Positions 1 to 9,020 are shown, counted from the stretch's first letter. The stretch: DNA of 64,000 bases from Saccharomonospora xinjiangensis XJ-54 (GCF_000258175.1 NZ_JH636049.1:3573482-3637481); one strand, 5' to 3'. Translations and numbers: made by a program. Notes: generated by a model from the letters alone, not told the origin.

Positions 1-1
1 G

Positions 2-1015
2 GTGCTCACCGCGGGCGCGGGACAGATCCCGGCGCGCCAGGCCGCCGTCGCCGCGGGCATTCCTATGGACGTCCCCGCGCTGACCATCAACAAGGTGTGT
101 CTGTCGGGTCTCGACGCCATCGCGCTCGCCGACCAGCTGATTCGTGCTGGCGAGTTCGACCTCGTCGTCGCGGGCGGCCAGGAGTCCATGTCGCAGGCGC
201 CGCACCTGTTGCCGACGTCGCGCACCGGTGTCAAGTACGGCAATGCGACCCTCCTGGACCACATGGCTCACGACGGTCTGTTCTGCGCGTTCGACCAGGT
301 GGCGATGGGTGAGTCCACCGAGCGCCACAACTCCCGTTACGGCCTGACCCGTGAGGAGCAGGACGCCTTCTCGGCCCGATCGCACCAGCGCGCTGCCAAG
401 GCCGCTGCCAACGGTGTGTTCGACGACGAGATCGTTCCCGTCGAGATCCCGCAGCGCAAGGGTGACCCCGTGCTGTTCTCCTCGGACGAGGGTGTGCGGG
501 CCGACACCACCGCCGAGGGACTGGCGAGGCTGCGGCCTGCGTTCGCAGCCGATGGCACGATCACGGCGGGGTCGGCGTCGCAGATCTCCGACGGTGCGGC
601 CGCTGTCGTCGTGGCGAGCAGGGCGAAGGCGGAGGAACTCGGCATCACCCCGCTTGCCGAGATCGGCGCGCATGGCGTGGTGGCAGGTCCCGACGCCAGC
701 CTCCACGAGCAGCCGTCCAACGCGATCAAGGCTGCTCTCGCCAAGGCGAAGCTGGACGCGGACGCCCTCGACCTCGTGGAGATCAATGAGGCGTTCGCCG
801 CCGTGGGCCTGGTGTCCGCGCGCAAGCTCGGTCTCGACGAGGAGAAGGTCAACGTCAACGGCGGTGCCATCGCGATCGGCCACCCCATCGGCGCCTCCGG
901 CGCGCGTCTCGTCGTGCACCTGGTGCACGAGCTGAGGCGCAGGGGCGGCGGTCTCGGCGCGGCCGCGCTGTGTGGCGGTGGCGGCCAGGGCGACGCGCTG
1001 CTGCTCAAGGTCTGA
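2..1015 (+). CDS. Acetyl-CoA C-acetyltransferase (thiolase), 5' end cut off by window
   Basis: Thiolase of the acetyl-CoA acetyltransferase type, which condenses or cleaves acyl-CoA in beta-oxidation or acetoacetyl-CoA formation in the cytosol. The 337 visible residues lack about 55-60 N-terminal residues against the usual ~395. The nucleophilic cysteine is in NKVCLSG (visible residue 33), followed by INEAFA, the [16 protein letters not shown] histidine motif and the C-terminal CGGGGQG cysteine, so all catalytic elements are present. The GTG at position 2 is internal (a typical VLTAGAGQ stretch), not a real start. The last 11 bp overlap the end of the convergent MocR gene. Confidence 0.95.
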   Translation: MLTAGAGQIPARQAAVAAGIPMDVPALTINKVCLSGLDAIALADQLIRAGEFDLVVAGGQESMSQAPHLLPTSRTGVKYGNATLLDHMAHDGLFCAFDQVAMGESTERHNSRYGLTREEQDAFSARSHQRAAKAAANGVFDDEIVPVEIPQRKGDPVLFSSDEGVRADTTAEGLARLRPAFAADGTITAGSASQISDGAAAVVVASRAKAEELGITPLAEIGAHGVVAGPDASLHEQPSNAIKAALAKAKLDADALDLVEINEAFAAVGLVSARKLGLDEEKVNVNGGAIAIGHPIGASGARLVVHLVHELRRRGGGLGAAALCGGGGQGDALLLKV

Positions 1016-2417
1016 TCTTGTCACTGGTGTGCGCGCTCGCGTCGGTGAGCGCGCACACCAGCGCGGCGATCGCGGGTTGGAAGGCGTGGCTGGCCGGGGC
1101 CGCGTAACCCACCACCACGCCGTCGTATTTCCGTTCACCACTTGTGATCCAGTGCGGGCCCAGTGTGGCGAGCTGGAGCGAGTGCCTGCGGGCCGCGCTG
1201 ATCACGTCGGCCTCCTTCGGTCCCCCGTCGGGTAGGGGGATCAGCACGTGCAGACCGGCCGAGATCCCTCGGGGCGCGAACCCTTCGGGGAGGGCGGCCA
1301 CGATCCGGTCGCGTCGGCGCCGGTACGTCGCCCGCGAGCGCCGGACGTGCCGTGCGTACGCGCCGGAGTTCAGCAGCTCGGCGAACACGAGCTGGTCGAG
1401 CACGCCGACGACTCCTCTCGTCGCCTCCAACACCGACCGGAGGAGCGGGACGAGGAATCGAGGCAGCACAAGCCAACCCAGCCGTAGCCCTGGCGCGAGG
1501 GTTTTGCTCACCGAGCCCGCGTAGACAACGCATTCGGGCGCGAGCGCCTGCACCGCGCCGACGGGTGCGCGATCGAATCGGAACTCCCCGTCGTAGTCGT
1601 CCTCGATGACGAGCAACCCTTGCCGCGCCGCGCGCGCGAGTTCGGTGCGGCGGTGTGGCGCGAGCGTCACCCCGGTCGGGTACTGGTGTGCGGGCGTCAC
1701 CACGACGGCCGGTTCGGTGAGGTCGGCGACGCGGACGCCGTCGCCGTCCACGTCCACCCCGGTGACGGTGAGGCCGGAGGCCGTGGCGATGTCGCGGTGA
1801 ACCCACAGCGACGGGTTCTCGAAGGCCAGCCGGGTCAGGCCCCTCGCTCGCAACACGGCCGACAGCAGCGAGAGCCCGTGTGCGTATCCGGCGCAGACGA
1901 CGATCCGGCCGGGATCTGCCACCACGCCACGGGAACGGCGCAGGTGGTGGGCCAGTGCCTCCCGCAACGCGGGAACTCCGAGGACGTCCGGGAGGTCGAA
2001 GGCCGAGGCGGGTGCCCGGTTCAGTACCTTGCGGGTCGCCGAGAGCCAAGGGCTTCTCGGAAAGGCCGAGAGGTCCGGCAGTCCCGAGACGAGAGTCCAT
2101 AGTGGACGTTCTGTCTGTGGTGGTTGATGCGGCTGCAAAGGCACATCCTGCCCGGCTTCGGCCGTGACCACGGTGGGCGCTCCCTGCCGGGTGCGCACGT
2201 AACCCTCGTCGGCGAGGTCCGTGTACACCCTGGTGACCGAACCCCTGGCGATGCCGAGGTCGGCGGCGAGTGATCTCGTGGAGGGCAACGCGGTGCCGCG
2301 CGGGAGGCGCCCCGATCGGATCGCGTGCCGCAGTGCCTCGGCGAGTCCCGCCCTCCCGCTGGCGGGGTCCCAGTCGAGGTGAAGGTCGTCCACGGGAGTG
2401 GACCGCGATTCGGGCAC
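1005..2417 (-). CDS. MocR/PdxR-family transcriptional regulator (GntR HTH + aminotransferase fold)
   Basis: Protein of 470 residues with an N-terminal GntR winged helix (about residues 15-85, ending [17 protein letters not shown]) joined by a linker to a fold-type I aminotransferase domain. The PLP-site features [12 protein letters not shown] and [14 protein letters not shown] (PLP lysine) are visible. Such MocR proteins are PLP-sensing regulators of vitamin B6, GABA, taurine or ectoine genes; the effector here is unknown. The start is GTG 2417. On this strand TATGGT lies 8 nt upstream of it, so the transcript is probably leaderless. The gene is divergent from the PEP-mutase-like gene, its likely target, and its stop lies inside the thiolase gene. 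Confidence 0.92.
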   Translation of the reverse strand: MPESRSTPVDDLHLDWDPASGRAGLAEALRHAIRSGRLPRGTALPSTRSLAADLGIARGSVTRVYTDLADEGYVRTRQGAPTVVTAEAGQDVPLQPHQPPQTERPLWTLVSGLPDLSAFPRSPWLSATRKVLNRAPASAFDLPDVLGVPALREALAHHLRRSRGVVADPGRIVVCAGYAHGLSLLSAVLRARGLTRLAFENPSLWVHRDIATASGLTVTGVDVDGDGVRVADLTEPAVVVTPAHQYPTGVTLAPHRRTELARAARQGLLVIEDDYDGEFRFDRAPVGAVQALAPECVVYAGSVSKTLAPGLRLGWLVLPRFLVPLLRSVLEATRGVVGVLDQLVFAELLNSGAYARHVRRSRATYRRRRDRIVAALPEGFAPRGISAGLHVLIPLPDGGPKEADVISAARRHSLQLATLGPHWITSGERKYDGVVVGYAAPASHAFQPAIAALVCALTDASAHTSDKIRP

Positions 2418-2423
2418 GGAACT

Positions 2424-2441
2424 GGACCATACTCGTGGTCC
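2424..2441. promoter_or_regulatory. Perfect dyad between divergent MocR and PEP-mutase-like genes
   Basis: GGACCA (2424-2429), six bases, then TGGTCC (2436-2441) form a perfect inverted repeat in the 46-bp gap between GTG 2417 (minus) and GTG 2464 (plus). The minus-strand -10-like TATGGT lies within the dyad, and the plus-strand -10-like TAGGTT (2451-2456) follows it. This suits an operator that autorepresses the MocR gene and activates the divergent gene. The half-site ACTGGACCAT resembles the CTGGAC-type boxes described for MocR proteins such as TauR. Binding is inferred. Confidence 0.55.
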
Positions 2442-2463
2442 GGTACCCGCTAGGTTCGTCGGC

Positions 2464-2556
2464 GTGAGTCACGACAAGCACACCCGGGTCTCCGACGCCT
2501 TCGAGTTCCTCGGCCGACTCGGTGTCCCGAGCCGTTCCTTCCCGGCCACGACATGA
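2464..2556 (+). CDS. Possible 30-residue leaderless upstream ORF
   Basis: GTG 2464 begins 7 nt after a -10-like TAGGTT (2451-2456), as expected for a leaderless transcript. The frame runs 30 codons and its TGA (2554-2556) overlaps the ATG (2553) of the PEP-mutase-like gene as ATGA. Translational coupling is therefore plausible. The peptide (start VSHDKHTRVSD) matches nothing I recognise and may only deliver ribosomes to the next gene. Confidence 0.4.
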   Translation: MSHDKHTRVSDAFEFLGRLGVPSRSFPATT

Positions 2557-3302
2557 CCGCCGCACGACTTCGCGCACTGCACGTGCCAGGCACGCCTGTG
2601 GTGCTGCCCAACGCCTGGGACGCCGACACGGCACGAGCCGTGGTCGAGGCCGGATTCCCCGTGGTGGCGACGAGTTCGGTGGCGGTCGCGGCCAGTCTCG
2701 GCTACTCCGACGGCGAGTGCGCGCCCGCCGACGAGATGCTGGCCGCCGCGCACCGGATCGCCCGTGCGGTCGAGGTCCCGGTGACGGTGGACGCCGAATC
2801 CGGATACGGACTGCCCCCGGCCGAGCTGGCGGGGCGCCTGCTCGACGCGGGGATCTCCGGTCTCAACATCGAGGACACCGACCACCGCGCAGGGTCGCGC
2901 CGCCACCCGGATCAGCAGGCCGAGCTGCTGTCGGCGCTGCGGGAAGCTGCGGGAGACGAGCTGGTCATCAACGCGCGGATCGACTCCTTCCTCTCACGCG
3001 GCGGTTCCGTTGACGAGCGCGCGCTGGTGCCTGAGGTGCTCGACCGGGCGCGGCGTTACCTCGAAGCGGGCGCCGACGTGGTCTACCCGATCCACGTGCG
3101 GGACGCGGAGGTGATCCGCACGATCACCTCGGAACTCGCGCCTGCCGCCGTGAACGTGACGCTGCTGCCCGATGGGCCGAGCCTTGCCGAGCTGACCTCC
3201 CTGCGAGTGGCCAGGGTGTCGCTCGGCGGCGGGTTGCGCGCGGTGGCCGCCGAGGCGGTGAGGACGTTCCTGGCGGATCTCGCGGGGCAGAGGCTCGCCT
3301 GA
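2553..3302 (+). CDS. Isocitrate lyase/PEP mutase superfamily protein
   Basis: A 249-residue TIM-barrel protein of the short PEP mutase/isocitrate lyase branch (oxaloacetate decarboxylase or carboxy-PEP mutase-like). The signature VDAESGYG (residues 79-86) supplies the Mg-binding acidic residues, followed by LNIEDTD and NARIDSF. It lacks the KKCGH loop and extra domains of true isocitrate lyase, so it is not aceA. The substrate is probably a C3-C4 2-oxo- or carboxy-phosphonate-like acid, but cannot be fixed from sequence. It sits opposite a MocR regulator and may be translated by coupling from the short upstream ORF. No typical ribosome site is seen apart from the overlap. Confidence 0.88.
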   Translation: MTAARLRALHVPGTPVVLPNAWDADTARAVVEAGFPVVATSSVAVAASLGYSDGECAPADEMLAAAHRIARAVEVPVTVDAESGYGLPPAELAGRLLDAGISGLNIEDTDHRAGSRRHPDQQAELLSALREAAGDELVINARIDSFLSRGGSVDERALVPEVLDRARRYLEAGADVVYPIHVRDAEVIRTITSELAPAAVNVTLLPDGPSLAELTSLRVARVSLGGGLRAVAAEAVRTFLADLAGQRLA

Positions 3303-3311
3303 TGCGGTCGT

Positions 3312-4355
3312 TCAGGGGCGCGGGGCAGGAGGGCGGCAGCGAATCACCGTCACGTCGCCGTCGAGCTGGAACTCGCCAGCCGCGTGCGGAACGACCCAGG
3401 TGTCGCCTGTGGACACCTCGTGCACGTCTCCGCTCTCGGCGGTGAGCCTGCCCCTGCCCTCGCTCACGACGAGCACCGCGAACGACGGGTCGAGGGCCAG
3501 CGGTGCCGTCGGCCGCAGCCGGTCGGCGCGGAAGAACGGGCGGGAGTCCGGGGCGAGCAGATCCACGGTGGCGGTGCCCTTGCCCGCGGTGCGCCGGATC
3601 AGCCCCGACAGCCGCTGCTCGTCCCACGCGGAGGTGTCGAGTGCCTTCAGCGCCGTGTCGAACCCGAGCCCGAGGTGACCCTTCGACTCCTCGCCGAGGA
3701 AGTCCCGCCATTCCAGGGTCAGCGAGAAATCGGTGGGCTGCTGGAGCTCGACGACGAACACGCCCTCGCCGATCGCGTGCGGCAGCCCGGCGGGGATGTG
3801 CACGGTGTCGCCGGCCTCGACGGCGACCGCGTTGAGCGCACCCAGCATGGTCGGTGCGTCCTGATCGGCGACCCAGTCGGCGATGGTGCGCGCGTCGAGC
3901 GATTCGCGGAAGCCCGCGTACACGGTGGGGTTCTCACCCCGCGTGCCCACGACGATCCACGCCTCCGTCTTGCCGAAGTGCGAGTCGAAGTGGCGGCGGG
4001 CGAACTCGTCGTCGGGATGGAAGTGAACGGGCAGGCGCTGGCCCGCGTCGAGGAGTTTCACCAGCAGTGCCGTTGACGAGCCGAAGCGCTCGACGTGGTC
4101 GCGGCCGAGCCAGCCGAGCGGGTCGGCCTCCACCGCCTCGCGCAGCCAGCGACCGTCGGGAAGCCGGGTCAGGCCCTCGGGTTCGCGGCCGAACAGTGTG
4201 GTGGTGGACGCCACCCAATCCTCGGGGCCGAATTCCTCGGCACGGACCGTCGCGCCGGAGGACGCGGAGCGGAGTGCGGCGATGGCCGCACCTCCCCGGT
4301 AGAACTGGGCAGGCTGGTTCGCGGGAAGCCGGATGGGGACCGAGGGTGCGCTCAT
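3312..4355 (-). CDS. manA: Class I mannose-6-phosphate isomerase-like cupin
   Basis: A 347-residue zinc cupin of the short class I mannose-6-phosphate isomerase type, interconverting fructose-6-P and mannose-6-P for GDP-mannose supply. The metal site is visible as VHFHPDDEFARRHF, then KTEAW with the glutamate, and GLPHAIG with the last histidine. A second, C-terminal cupin half (VLVVSEGRG...WVVPHAAGEF) follows. The start ATG 4355 was chosen over a 53-codon longer frame because MSAPSVPIRLP begins the conserved part and TAAGTT lies 8 nt upstream (leaderless pattern). The gene is divergent from the ABC exporter and convergent with the preceding gene, 9 bp apart. Confidence 0.85.
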   Translation of the reverse strand: MSAPSVPIRLPANQPAQFYRGGAAIAALRSASSGATVRAEEFGPEDWVASTTTLFGREPEGLTRLPDGRWLREAVEADPLGWLGRDHVERFGSSTALLVKLLDAGQRLPVHFHPDDEFARRHFDSHFGKTEAWIVVGTRGENPTVYAGFRESLDARTIADWVADQDAPTMLGALNAVAVEAGDTVHIPAGLPHAIGEGVFVVELQQPTDFSLTLEWRDFLGEESKGHLGLGFDTALKALDTSAWDEQRLSGLIRRTAGKGTATVDLLAPDSRPFFRADRLRPTAPLALDPSFAVLVVSEGRGRLTAESGDVHEVSTGDTWVVPHAAGEFQLDGDVTVIRCRPPAPRP

Positions 4356-4448
4356 GGTCGCAGAACTTACCGCCAACGGACCGGCCATGATCGATGCCGA
4401 TTTCCGAAAGGCTTTCACCTGACTTTCAGCGATCCGTAGGGTGGGGCC

Positions 4449-5378
4449 ATGCCTGGTTCCCCCATGCCTTCTGGGACGTCCCCTGCGCTCTCGGTGTCCG
4501 GCATTCGCAAGCAATACGGCGACACGCTCGCGGTGGATGGCGTCAGCTTCGACGTCCTCGAAGGGGAGTTCTTCGGCATCCTGGGGCCCAACGGGGCAGG
4601 CAAGACCACGACGCTGGAGATCGCGGAGGGTCTGCGCGCCCCCGACGACGGCACGGTGCGGTTGCTGGGGCAGCCGCCGTGGCCCCGCAACGAGGCGTTG
4701 TTACCGCGCATTGGCGTCCAACTCCAGGCGTCGTCCTTCTTCGAGCGGTTGACGGCACGGGAACAGTTGAAGACCTTCGCCGCCCTCTACGGGGTCGGAC
4801 CGGCGAGGGCGGACGAGATGCTCGAACTCGTCGGCCTCGCCGACAAGGCCGACACGCTGGAGTCGAAGCTCTCGGGCGGACAGCGTCAGCGACTGTCCAT
4901 CGCCTGCGCCCTCGTCCACGACCCGGAATTCGTGTTCCTCGACGAGCCGACGGCCGCGCTCGACCCGCAGGCCCGCCGCAATCTGTGGGACGTGCTCCGC
5001 CAGCTCAAGGAGCGCGGAAGCACCATCGTGTACACGACACATTATCTGGACGAGGCCGAGGTCTTGTGCGACCGCGTTGCGATCATGGACCACGGGAGAA
5101 TCCTCGCGATGGACGCTCCAGCACGACTCGTGCGTGGTCTGGACGCGCCCACCCACGTCACCCTCGACACCGCGGTCCTCACTCCCGATGACGCGAGGGA
5201 GCTGCCAGGCGCCGACAGCGTCCGCGCTGACGACGTCACGGTGACGATCACCACGCGCGCCCCGGCTTCGCTGCTCGCGGCCCTGGCCGAACGCGGCTCC
5301 GTGGACGGGTTGACCGTGCGCACAGCGACGTTGGAGGACGTGTTCCTCCACCTGACCGGCAGGGAGTACCGCGCGTGA
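4449..5378 (+). CDS. ABC-2 exporter ATP-binding subunit
   Basis: A 309-residue nucleotide-binding subunit of a DrrA/CcmA-type exporter. Walker A GPNGAGKT is at residues 46-53, the Q-loop region at about 90, signature LSGGQRQR at about 141, Walker B VFLDEP at about 161, and the H-loop in YTTHYLDEAE. A C-terminal extension of about 80 residues is typical of ABC-2 drug or lipid exporters. ATG 4449 lies 6 nt after TAGGGT (4437-4442) with TTTCAC about 18 bp upstream of that, so the start is probably leaderless. It overlaps the permease gene by 4 bp (GTGA). Substrate unknown. Confidence 0.93.
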   Translation: MPGSPMPSGTSPALSVSGIRKQYGDTLAVDGVSFDVLEGEFFGILGPNGAGKTTTLEIAEGLRAPDDGTVRLLGQPPWPRNEALLPRIGVQLQASSFFERLTAREQLKTFAALYGVGPARADEMLELVGLADKADTLESKLSGGQRQRLSIACALVHDPEFVFLDEPTAALDPQARRNLWDVLRQLKERGSTIVYTTHYLDEAEVLCDRVAIMDHGRILAMDAPARLVRGLDAPTHVTLDTAVLTPDDARELPGADSVRADDVTVTITTRAPASLLAALAERGSVDGLTVRTATLEDVFLHLTGREYRA

Positions 5379-6469
5379 CGAGCACCCTGGACCACAAGAG
5401 AACGGTGGAACGCGGGACGATCGCGCCGACCCCGTTCCGCGCGTTGTCCGCCGCGATGTTCAAGGGCATCGTGCGTGAGAAGACGACGCTGTTCTTCACC
5501 TTCCTGTTTCCGCTCATGTTCCTGGTGATCTTCGGGTTGCTGCTGAACGGCCAGAGCGACACCCGCGTGACGATCGCGGTCGTCGGCGAGGGCCCTGTCA
5601 TCACCGCGCTGGAACAGACCGAGGCGTTCGACCTCGAATCCGTCGGAACGGCCGAGGAGGCGGAGGCGCAGGTCCGCGACGGCGACCTGCCTGCCTACGT
5701 GACGCAGGACGGCGACACCGTGCGTGTCCGTTTCGCCGCCAGCACGCGGGAAACGGCGAATCTGGTGCTCGGTGTCATCGACGGGGTCGTGAACCGGACC
5801 AACGTCGCCGTCACCGGTCAGGAGCCGAGGTTCTCGCTCGACGCCGAGCCGGTGGAGGACGCCTCCATGCAGCCCATCCAGTACCTGACGCCCGGCATCC
5901 TGTCGTGGGCCGTGGCGATGGGTGCGGTGTTCGGCGCGGCCATCACGCTCGTGAGCTGGCGACGTAACCAGGTTCTGCGCAGGCTGCGGCTCGCGCCGGT
6001 GCGAGCGGGCACCGTGCTCACGTCGCGACTGCTCGTGACTCTCGGGGTGGGAGCCGCACAGTTCGTGCTTTTCGTGTCCGTCGCGCTGCTTCCGGTGTTC
6101 GGGCTGAAACTGACCGGGCAGTGGTGGCTGGCGCTACCCCTTCTCATGCTCGGCACACTCGCGTTCTTCGCCGTCGGCATGCTCGTCGGAGCGTGGTGCC
6201 GCACCGAGGAGTCGGCGAGCACGGTGGCCAACCTCGTCACGGTCCCAATGGCTTTCCTTTCGGGCGCGTTCTTTCCGGTCGAGGCAGCCCCGGCCTGGTT
6301 GCAGCAGGTGTCGTGGGGGTTGCCGATGCGTCATCTGAACGAAGGCATGCTCGACGTCATGGTGCGAGGGCACGGCGTCGAGGCGCTGCTGCTGCCCGCG
6401 TTGGTGCTGCTCGGCTTCACCGTGGTGATCGGCGCGCTCGCCGCGAAACTGTTCCGATGGGAACCGTGA
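5375..6469 (+). CDS. ABC-2 exporter permease
   Basis: A 364-residue membrane subunit paired with the ATPase through a GTGA overlap. One N-terminal membrane helix (FFTFLFPLMFLVIFGLLL) is followed by a soluble extracytoplasmic stretch of about 110 residues and then five to six helices, the YhgE/NatB-like ABC-2 layout. LTPGILSWAVAMGAVFGAA begins the second membrane block. No accessory gene in the immediate operon reveals the substrate; antibiotics, peptides or lipids are all possible. Confidence 0.92.
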   Translation: MTSTLDHKRTVERGTIAPTPFRALSAAMFKGIVREKTTLFFTFLFPLMFLVIFGLLLNGQSDTRVTIAVVGEGPVITALEQTEAFDLESVGTAEEAEAQVRDGDLPAYVTQDGDTVRVRFAASTRETANLVLGVIDGVVNRTNVAVTGQEPRFSLDAEPVEDASMQPIQYLTPGILSWAVAMGAVFGAAITLVSWRRNQVLRRLRLAPVRAGTVLTSRLLVTLGVGAAQFVLFVSVALLPVFGLKLTGQWWLALPLLMLGTLAFFAVGMLVGAWCRTEESASTVANLVTVPMAFLSGAFFPVEAAPAWLQQVSWGLPMRHLNEGMLDVMVRGHGVEALLLPALVLLGFTVVIGALAAKLFRWEP

Positions 6470-6581
6470 CCGGCGCTCGGGCACGCGGGTAAGCCCCCGG
6501 TAGGCCGGTGACGGACGTCACGGCTCACACTGGAGAACGCGACGTCCGACAGCGTTGTTGACGTGCGTGGAGAGTGCTGTG

Positions 6582-6605
6582 CGACCGCCCCTCTCAGGGG
6601 GTCGG
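6582..6605 (+). promoter_or_regulatory. Hairpin just upstream of the DUF3817 ribosome site
   Basis: CGACC-CCCCT, loop CTC, AGGGG-GTCGG can fold into a stem ending about 7 nt before the GAGGAGG ribosome site of the next gene. It could modulate translation or be an ordinary GC-rich fold. There is no terminator U-run. Confidence 0.25.
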
Positions 6606-6623
6606 CTATCCGAGGAGGAACCG

Positions 6624-6995
6624 TTGTCGAACAAGGCTGCCGTCTTGTTCCGTGTCGTCGCGATCGCCGAAGCCTTTTCGTGGACGGGACTGCTGGTCGG
6701 CATGTTCCTGAAGTACGTCGTCGAACTCGGTGAGGGCGGCGTTCCCGTGCTGGGCATGGTGCACGGCGTGCTGTTCGTTCTCTACGTCGTCACGACGCTC
6801 GCGGTGGCCCGCCCCCTCGGCTGGCGGTTCGGCACCGTGGTCATGGCTTTGCTCGCCGCGATCCCGCCGCTGTTCACGTGGCTGTTCGAGAAGTGGGCCC
6901 TGCGCAGGGGCAAGCTCGACGGGCCGGAGCGGCTGCGGCACGGCGGCACGGGCCTTTTCGTGCGTGGCGGCGAAGACGCGATGGCAGGCGCCTGA
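6624..6995 (+). CDS. DUF3817-family integral membrane protein
   Basis: A small membrane protein with three hydrophobic segments (VVAIAEAFSWTGLLVGMFLK, VLGMVHGVLFVLYVVTTLAV, FGTVVMALLAAIPPLFTWLF) and the conserved HG in the second helix, which is the DUF3817 pattern seen across actinobacteria. Function is unknown. TTG 6624 was chosen because a strong AGGAGG (6613-6618) lies 5 nt upstream and the product starts LSNKAAVLFR, giving 123 residues. An in-frame TTG at 6555 is an alternative but lacks such a site. Confidence 0.82.
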   Translation: MSNKAAVLFRVVAIAEAFSWTGLLVGMFLKYVVELGEGGVPVLGMVHGVLFVLYVVTTLAVARPLGWRFGTVVMALLAAIPPLFTWLFEKWALRRGKLDGPERLRHGGTGLFVRGGEDAMAGA

Positions 6996-7031
6996 CCGTC
7001 CGAAGGTCCCGCGCAGGCGGGCGGTGCGTGC

Positions 7032-7532
7032 TCAGTCCGTGAAGTCGCCCGCCGCCTTGCGCACGCGGGTCAGCAGGTCGGTGAGTTGTTCCGTCTGCCG
7101 TGCGGTGAGCCCGGTGAGCCCGAAGTCGATGTCGGTCACCGCCTTCGTGGCCCGCACCTGCCGCTCCTTGCCCTCCTCGGTGATCTCGACGAGGGTCGTC
7201 CTGCGATCCGTCGGGTGAGGCAGCCGCTTGACGAGACCGTCCTTCTCCAGCCGGTCCACGATGTTCGTCACGCTGGTCGGGTGTAGCTGAAGCCGCTCGC
7301 CCATGACCCGCATCGGCAGGCGTTCCTGCCGCGAGAAACTCAGCAGCGTCAGCGCCTCGAAGCGCGCGAACGTCAGGCCGTGCGGCTTGAGCGCCGCATC
7401 GACGGCCGACTGGATGATCTGCTGGACCCGCATCAGCCCGGTGACGGCCGACATCGTGGAGGAGGGCCCGATGCGGTCCTCCCACAGTTGCGCCGCGCGC
7501 GCGATCGGGTCGAACGGCAACGGAGACCTCAT
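7032..7532 (-). CDS. MarR-family transcriptional regulator
   Basis: A 166-residue MarR protein. The winged helix spans about residues 60-115 (LPMRVMGERLQLHPTSVT, IVDRLEKDGLVKRLPHPTDR, then RTTLVEIT), flanked by dimerisation helices. ATG 7532 was chosen because TAACTT lies 8 nt upstream on this strand (leaderless) and MRSPLPFDPI starts the conserved region. The open frame extends far upstream but only as an antisense shadow. It is divergent from the thiamine-binding-like gene with a palindrome between them. The ligand is unknown; phenolic or oxidative signals are typical. Confidence 0.92.
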   Translation of the reverse strand: MRSPLPFDPIARAAQLWEDRIGPSSTMSAVTGLMRVQQIIQSAVDAALKPHGLTFARFEALTLLSFSRQERLPMRVMGERLQLHPTSVTNIVDRLEKDGLVKRLPHPTDRRTTLVEITEEGKERQVRATKAVTDIDFGLTGLTARQTEQLTDLLTRVRKAAGDFTD

Positions 7533-7544
7533 GGGCCTCGAAGT

Positions 7545-7557
7545 TAGCAGCGCGCTA
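7545..7557. promoter_or_regulatory. Candidate MarR operator
   Basis: TAGC, five bases (AGCGC), GCTA forms a short dyad overlapping the -10-like TAACTT of the marR gene (complement of 7541-7546), in the 96-bp divergent gap. Autoregulation by MarR is the usual arrangement. The assignment rests on position and symmetry only. Confidence 0.35.
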
Positions 7558-7628
7558 CGGCAGGCTTGGGCCGGGTACGGCCAGGCTGTGCGGCAGAGCG
7601 CAGCGGCCCGACAGCGAGGAGGCGAACA

Positions 7629-7931
7629 GTGATCGTGGCGTTCAGTGTCAGTCCGTCCGGTGGGGACGACGACGGCGGGGTGAGTGAGGCGGTGGCGCGC
7701 GCGGTCCGGGTGGTGCGCGAGTCCGGGCTGCCCAACGAGACCAACGCGATGTTCACCAACATCGAGGGCGAGTGGGACGAGGTGATGGACGTCGTCAAGC
7801 GCGCCGTTGAGGCAGCGGGGGAGGGTTCGCCGAGGGTGAGCCTGGTGCTCAAGGCCGACATCCGGCCAGGGCTCACGGGGCAGTTGTCGGCGAAGGTGCA
7901 GCGCGTCGAGGAGCGGCTCGCGGGTTCCTGA
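7629..7931 (+). CDS. Thiamine-binding (MTH1187/YkoF, DUF77) family protein
   Basis: A 100-residue ferredoxin-like protein of the MTH1187/YkoF group, some members of which bind hydroxymethyl-thiamine. It begins [11 protein letters not shown] and contains [20 protein letters not shown] and [11 protein letters not shown], the family's conserved blocks. GTG 7629 follows GAGGAGG (7616-7622) at 6 nt. It is divergent from marR, which may control it. A direct thiamine role is inferred from the family and is not shown here. Confidence 0.85.
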   Translation: MIVAFSVSPSGGDDDGGVSEAVARAVRVVRESGLPNETNAMFTNIEGEWDEVMDVVKRAVEAAGEGSPRVSLVLKADIRPGLTGQLSAKVQRVEERLAGS

Positions 7932-8007
7932 GCACGCCCGATCGGGGTGTGCGGCAAGCCGTGGACCAGCCATGACGCCACCGAGAGTCCATGCCAGGAT
8001 GGGAAGC

Positions 8008-8970
8008 GTGACACAGCCACGCGGATCAGGAAACAACTCACCCGCCATGTCCGCGGCACTCTCAGGAGCCGTGGACCTCTCGGCGGTGAAGGCGCGAGCC
8101 GAGGCGGCGGCGCGGCAGGCGCCGCAGTCCGGTGGGGGCGCCGCAGGCCAGGCAGACGGCGCGACGAACGCCTCGGTCATCGACGTGACCGAGGCCACGT
8201 TCCAGGCCGAGGTCGTGGAGCGGTCGCTGCGGCAGTTGGTCGTGGTGGATCTGTGGGCCGACTGGTGCGGGCCGTGCAAGCAGCTCAGCCCGGTGCTGGA
8301 GCGGCTGGCAGGGGAGAGTGGCGGGGCCTGGGTGCTCGCCAAGATCGACGTGGATGCCAACCCGCGCATCTCCCAGCTGTTCGGTGTCCAGTCGATCCCC
8401 ACGGTCGTCGCCATCGCGGGTGGCCAGCCCGTCGATGCGTTCTCGGGGGCGCTGCCGGAGTCGCAGATCAAACAGTGGTTGCAGCAACTGCTGGACCTGC
8501 TGCGGGACAAGCTGCCCGGCGTGCAGGGCGCGCAACAGGCTCCGCAGGAGGAGCCGCAGCAGGACCCGAGGTTCGCTGAGGCCGAGGACGCCTTCGAGCG
8601 AGGGGACTTCGCGGAGGCGGAGGCCGCCTACAAGCGGATTCTCGACAACGAGCCGGGCAACGAGCAGGCGAAGGCCGCGCTCGTGCAGGTGCGGTTCGCC
8701 GCGCGTGCCGCGAACACCGACCCCTCGGCCATCGCCAAGGCCGACGCCGACCCGAGCGACCTCGACGCCCAGTTCGCGGCGGCCGACGCGCAAGTGGCGA
8801 TGGGTGAGGTCGAGAACGGTTTCGCGAGGCTCATCGCCGCCATCCGCCGCACGGCCGGCGACGACCGCAACCGGGTGCGCGAACACCTCGTGAGCCTGTT
8901 CGAGCTGTTCGACCCCGCCGACGAGCGGGTCGCCAAGGCCCGCCGCGATCTGGCCAGCGCCCTGTTCTGA
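8008..8970 (+). CDS. ybbN: Thioredoxin/TPR co-chaperone, YbbN (CnoX)-like
   Basis: A 320-residue cytosolic protein with a thioredoxin domain (about residues 57-165, active site WCGPC, cysteines 87 and 90) followed by tetratricopeptide-like repeats (from [20 protein letters not shown] on). This is the YbbN/CnoX architecture; E. coli CnoX is a redox-responsive holdase that hands clients to chaperones. Here CGPC retains a possible redox function, whereas E. coli YbbN has SxxC. GTG 8008 lies 7 nt after CAGGAT (7995-8000), and [10 protein letters not shown] is the usual actinobacterial N-terminus; an ATG at 7972 is less likely. Confidence 0.9.
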   Translation: MTQPRGSGNNSPAMSAALSGAVDLSAVKARAEAAARQAPQSGGGAAGQADGATNASVIDVTEATFQAEVVERSLRQLVVVDLWADWCGPCKQLSPVLERLAGESGGAWVLAKIDVDANPRISQLFGVQSIPTVVAIAGGQPVDAFSGALPESQIKQWLQQLLDLLRDKLPGVQGAQQAPQEEPQQDPRFAEAEDAFERGDFAEAEAAYKRILDNEPGNEQAKAALVQVRFAARAANTDPSAIAKADADPSDLDAQFAAADAQVAMGEVENGFARLIAAIRRTAGDDRNRVREHLVSLFELFDPADERVAKARRDLASALF

Positions 8971-8979
8971 CGCCCACGT

Positions 8980-9020
8980 GAGATCCCCGGCGCGGTCGCG
9001 TCCGCCGCACCGGGGATCTC
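8980..9020 (+). terminator. Terminator-like hairpin after ybbN
   Basis: GAGATCCCCGG and CCGGGGATCTC form a perfect 11-bp stem around a 19-nt loop that can itself pair (GCGG/CCGC). It starts 10 nt after the ybbN stop. There is no U-run, which is common among high-GC actinobacterial terminators. Confidence 0.6.

Noticed and set aside
2553..3302. Calling this gene isocitrate lyase (aceA)
   Set aside because: Too short (249 residues) and without the KKCGH catalytic loop; true aceA is at 37804-39090.
4356..4514. Longer N-terminus for ManA
   Set aside because: The extra 53 residues are Arg-rich, overlap the divergent ABC promoter and first codons, and lack conservation signs.
7533..8510. MarR protein extended to 492 residues
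   Set aside because: The extension is antisense to the thiamine-binding-like and ybbN genes and has no domain.
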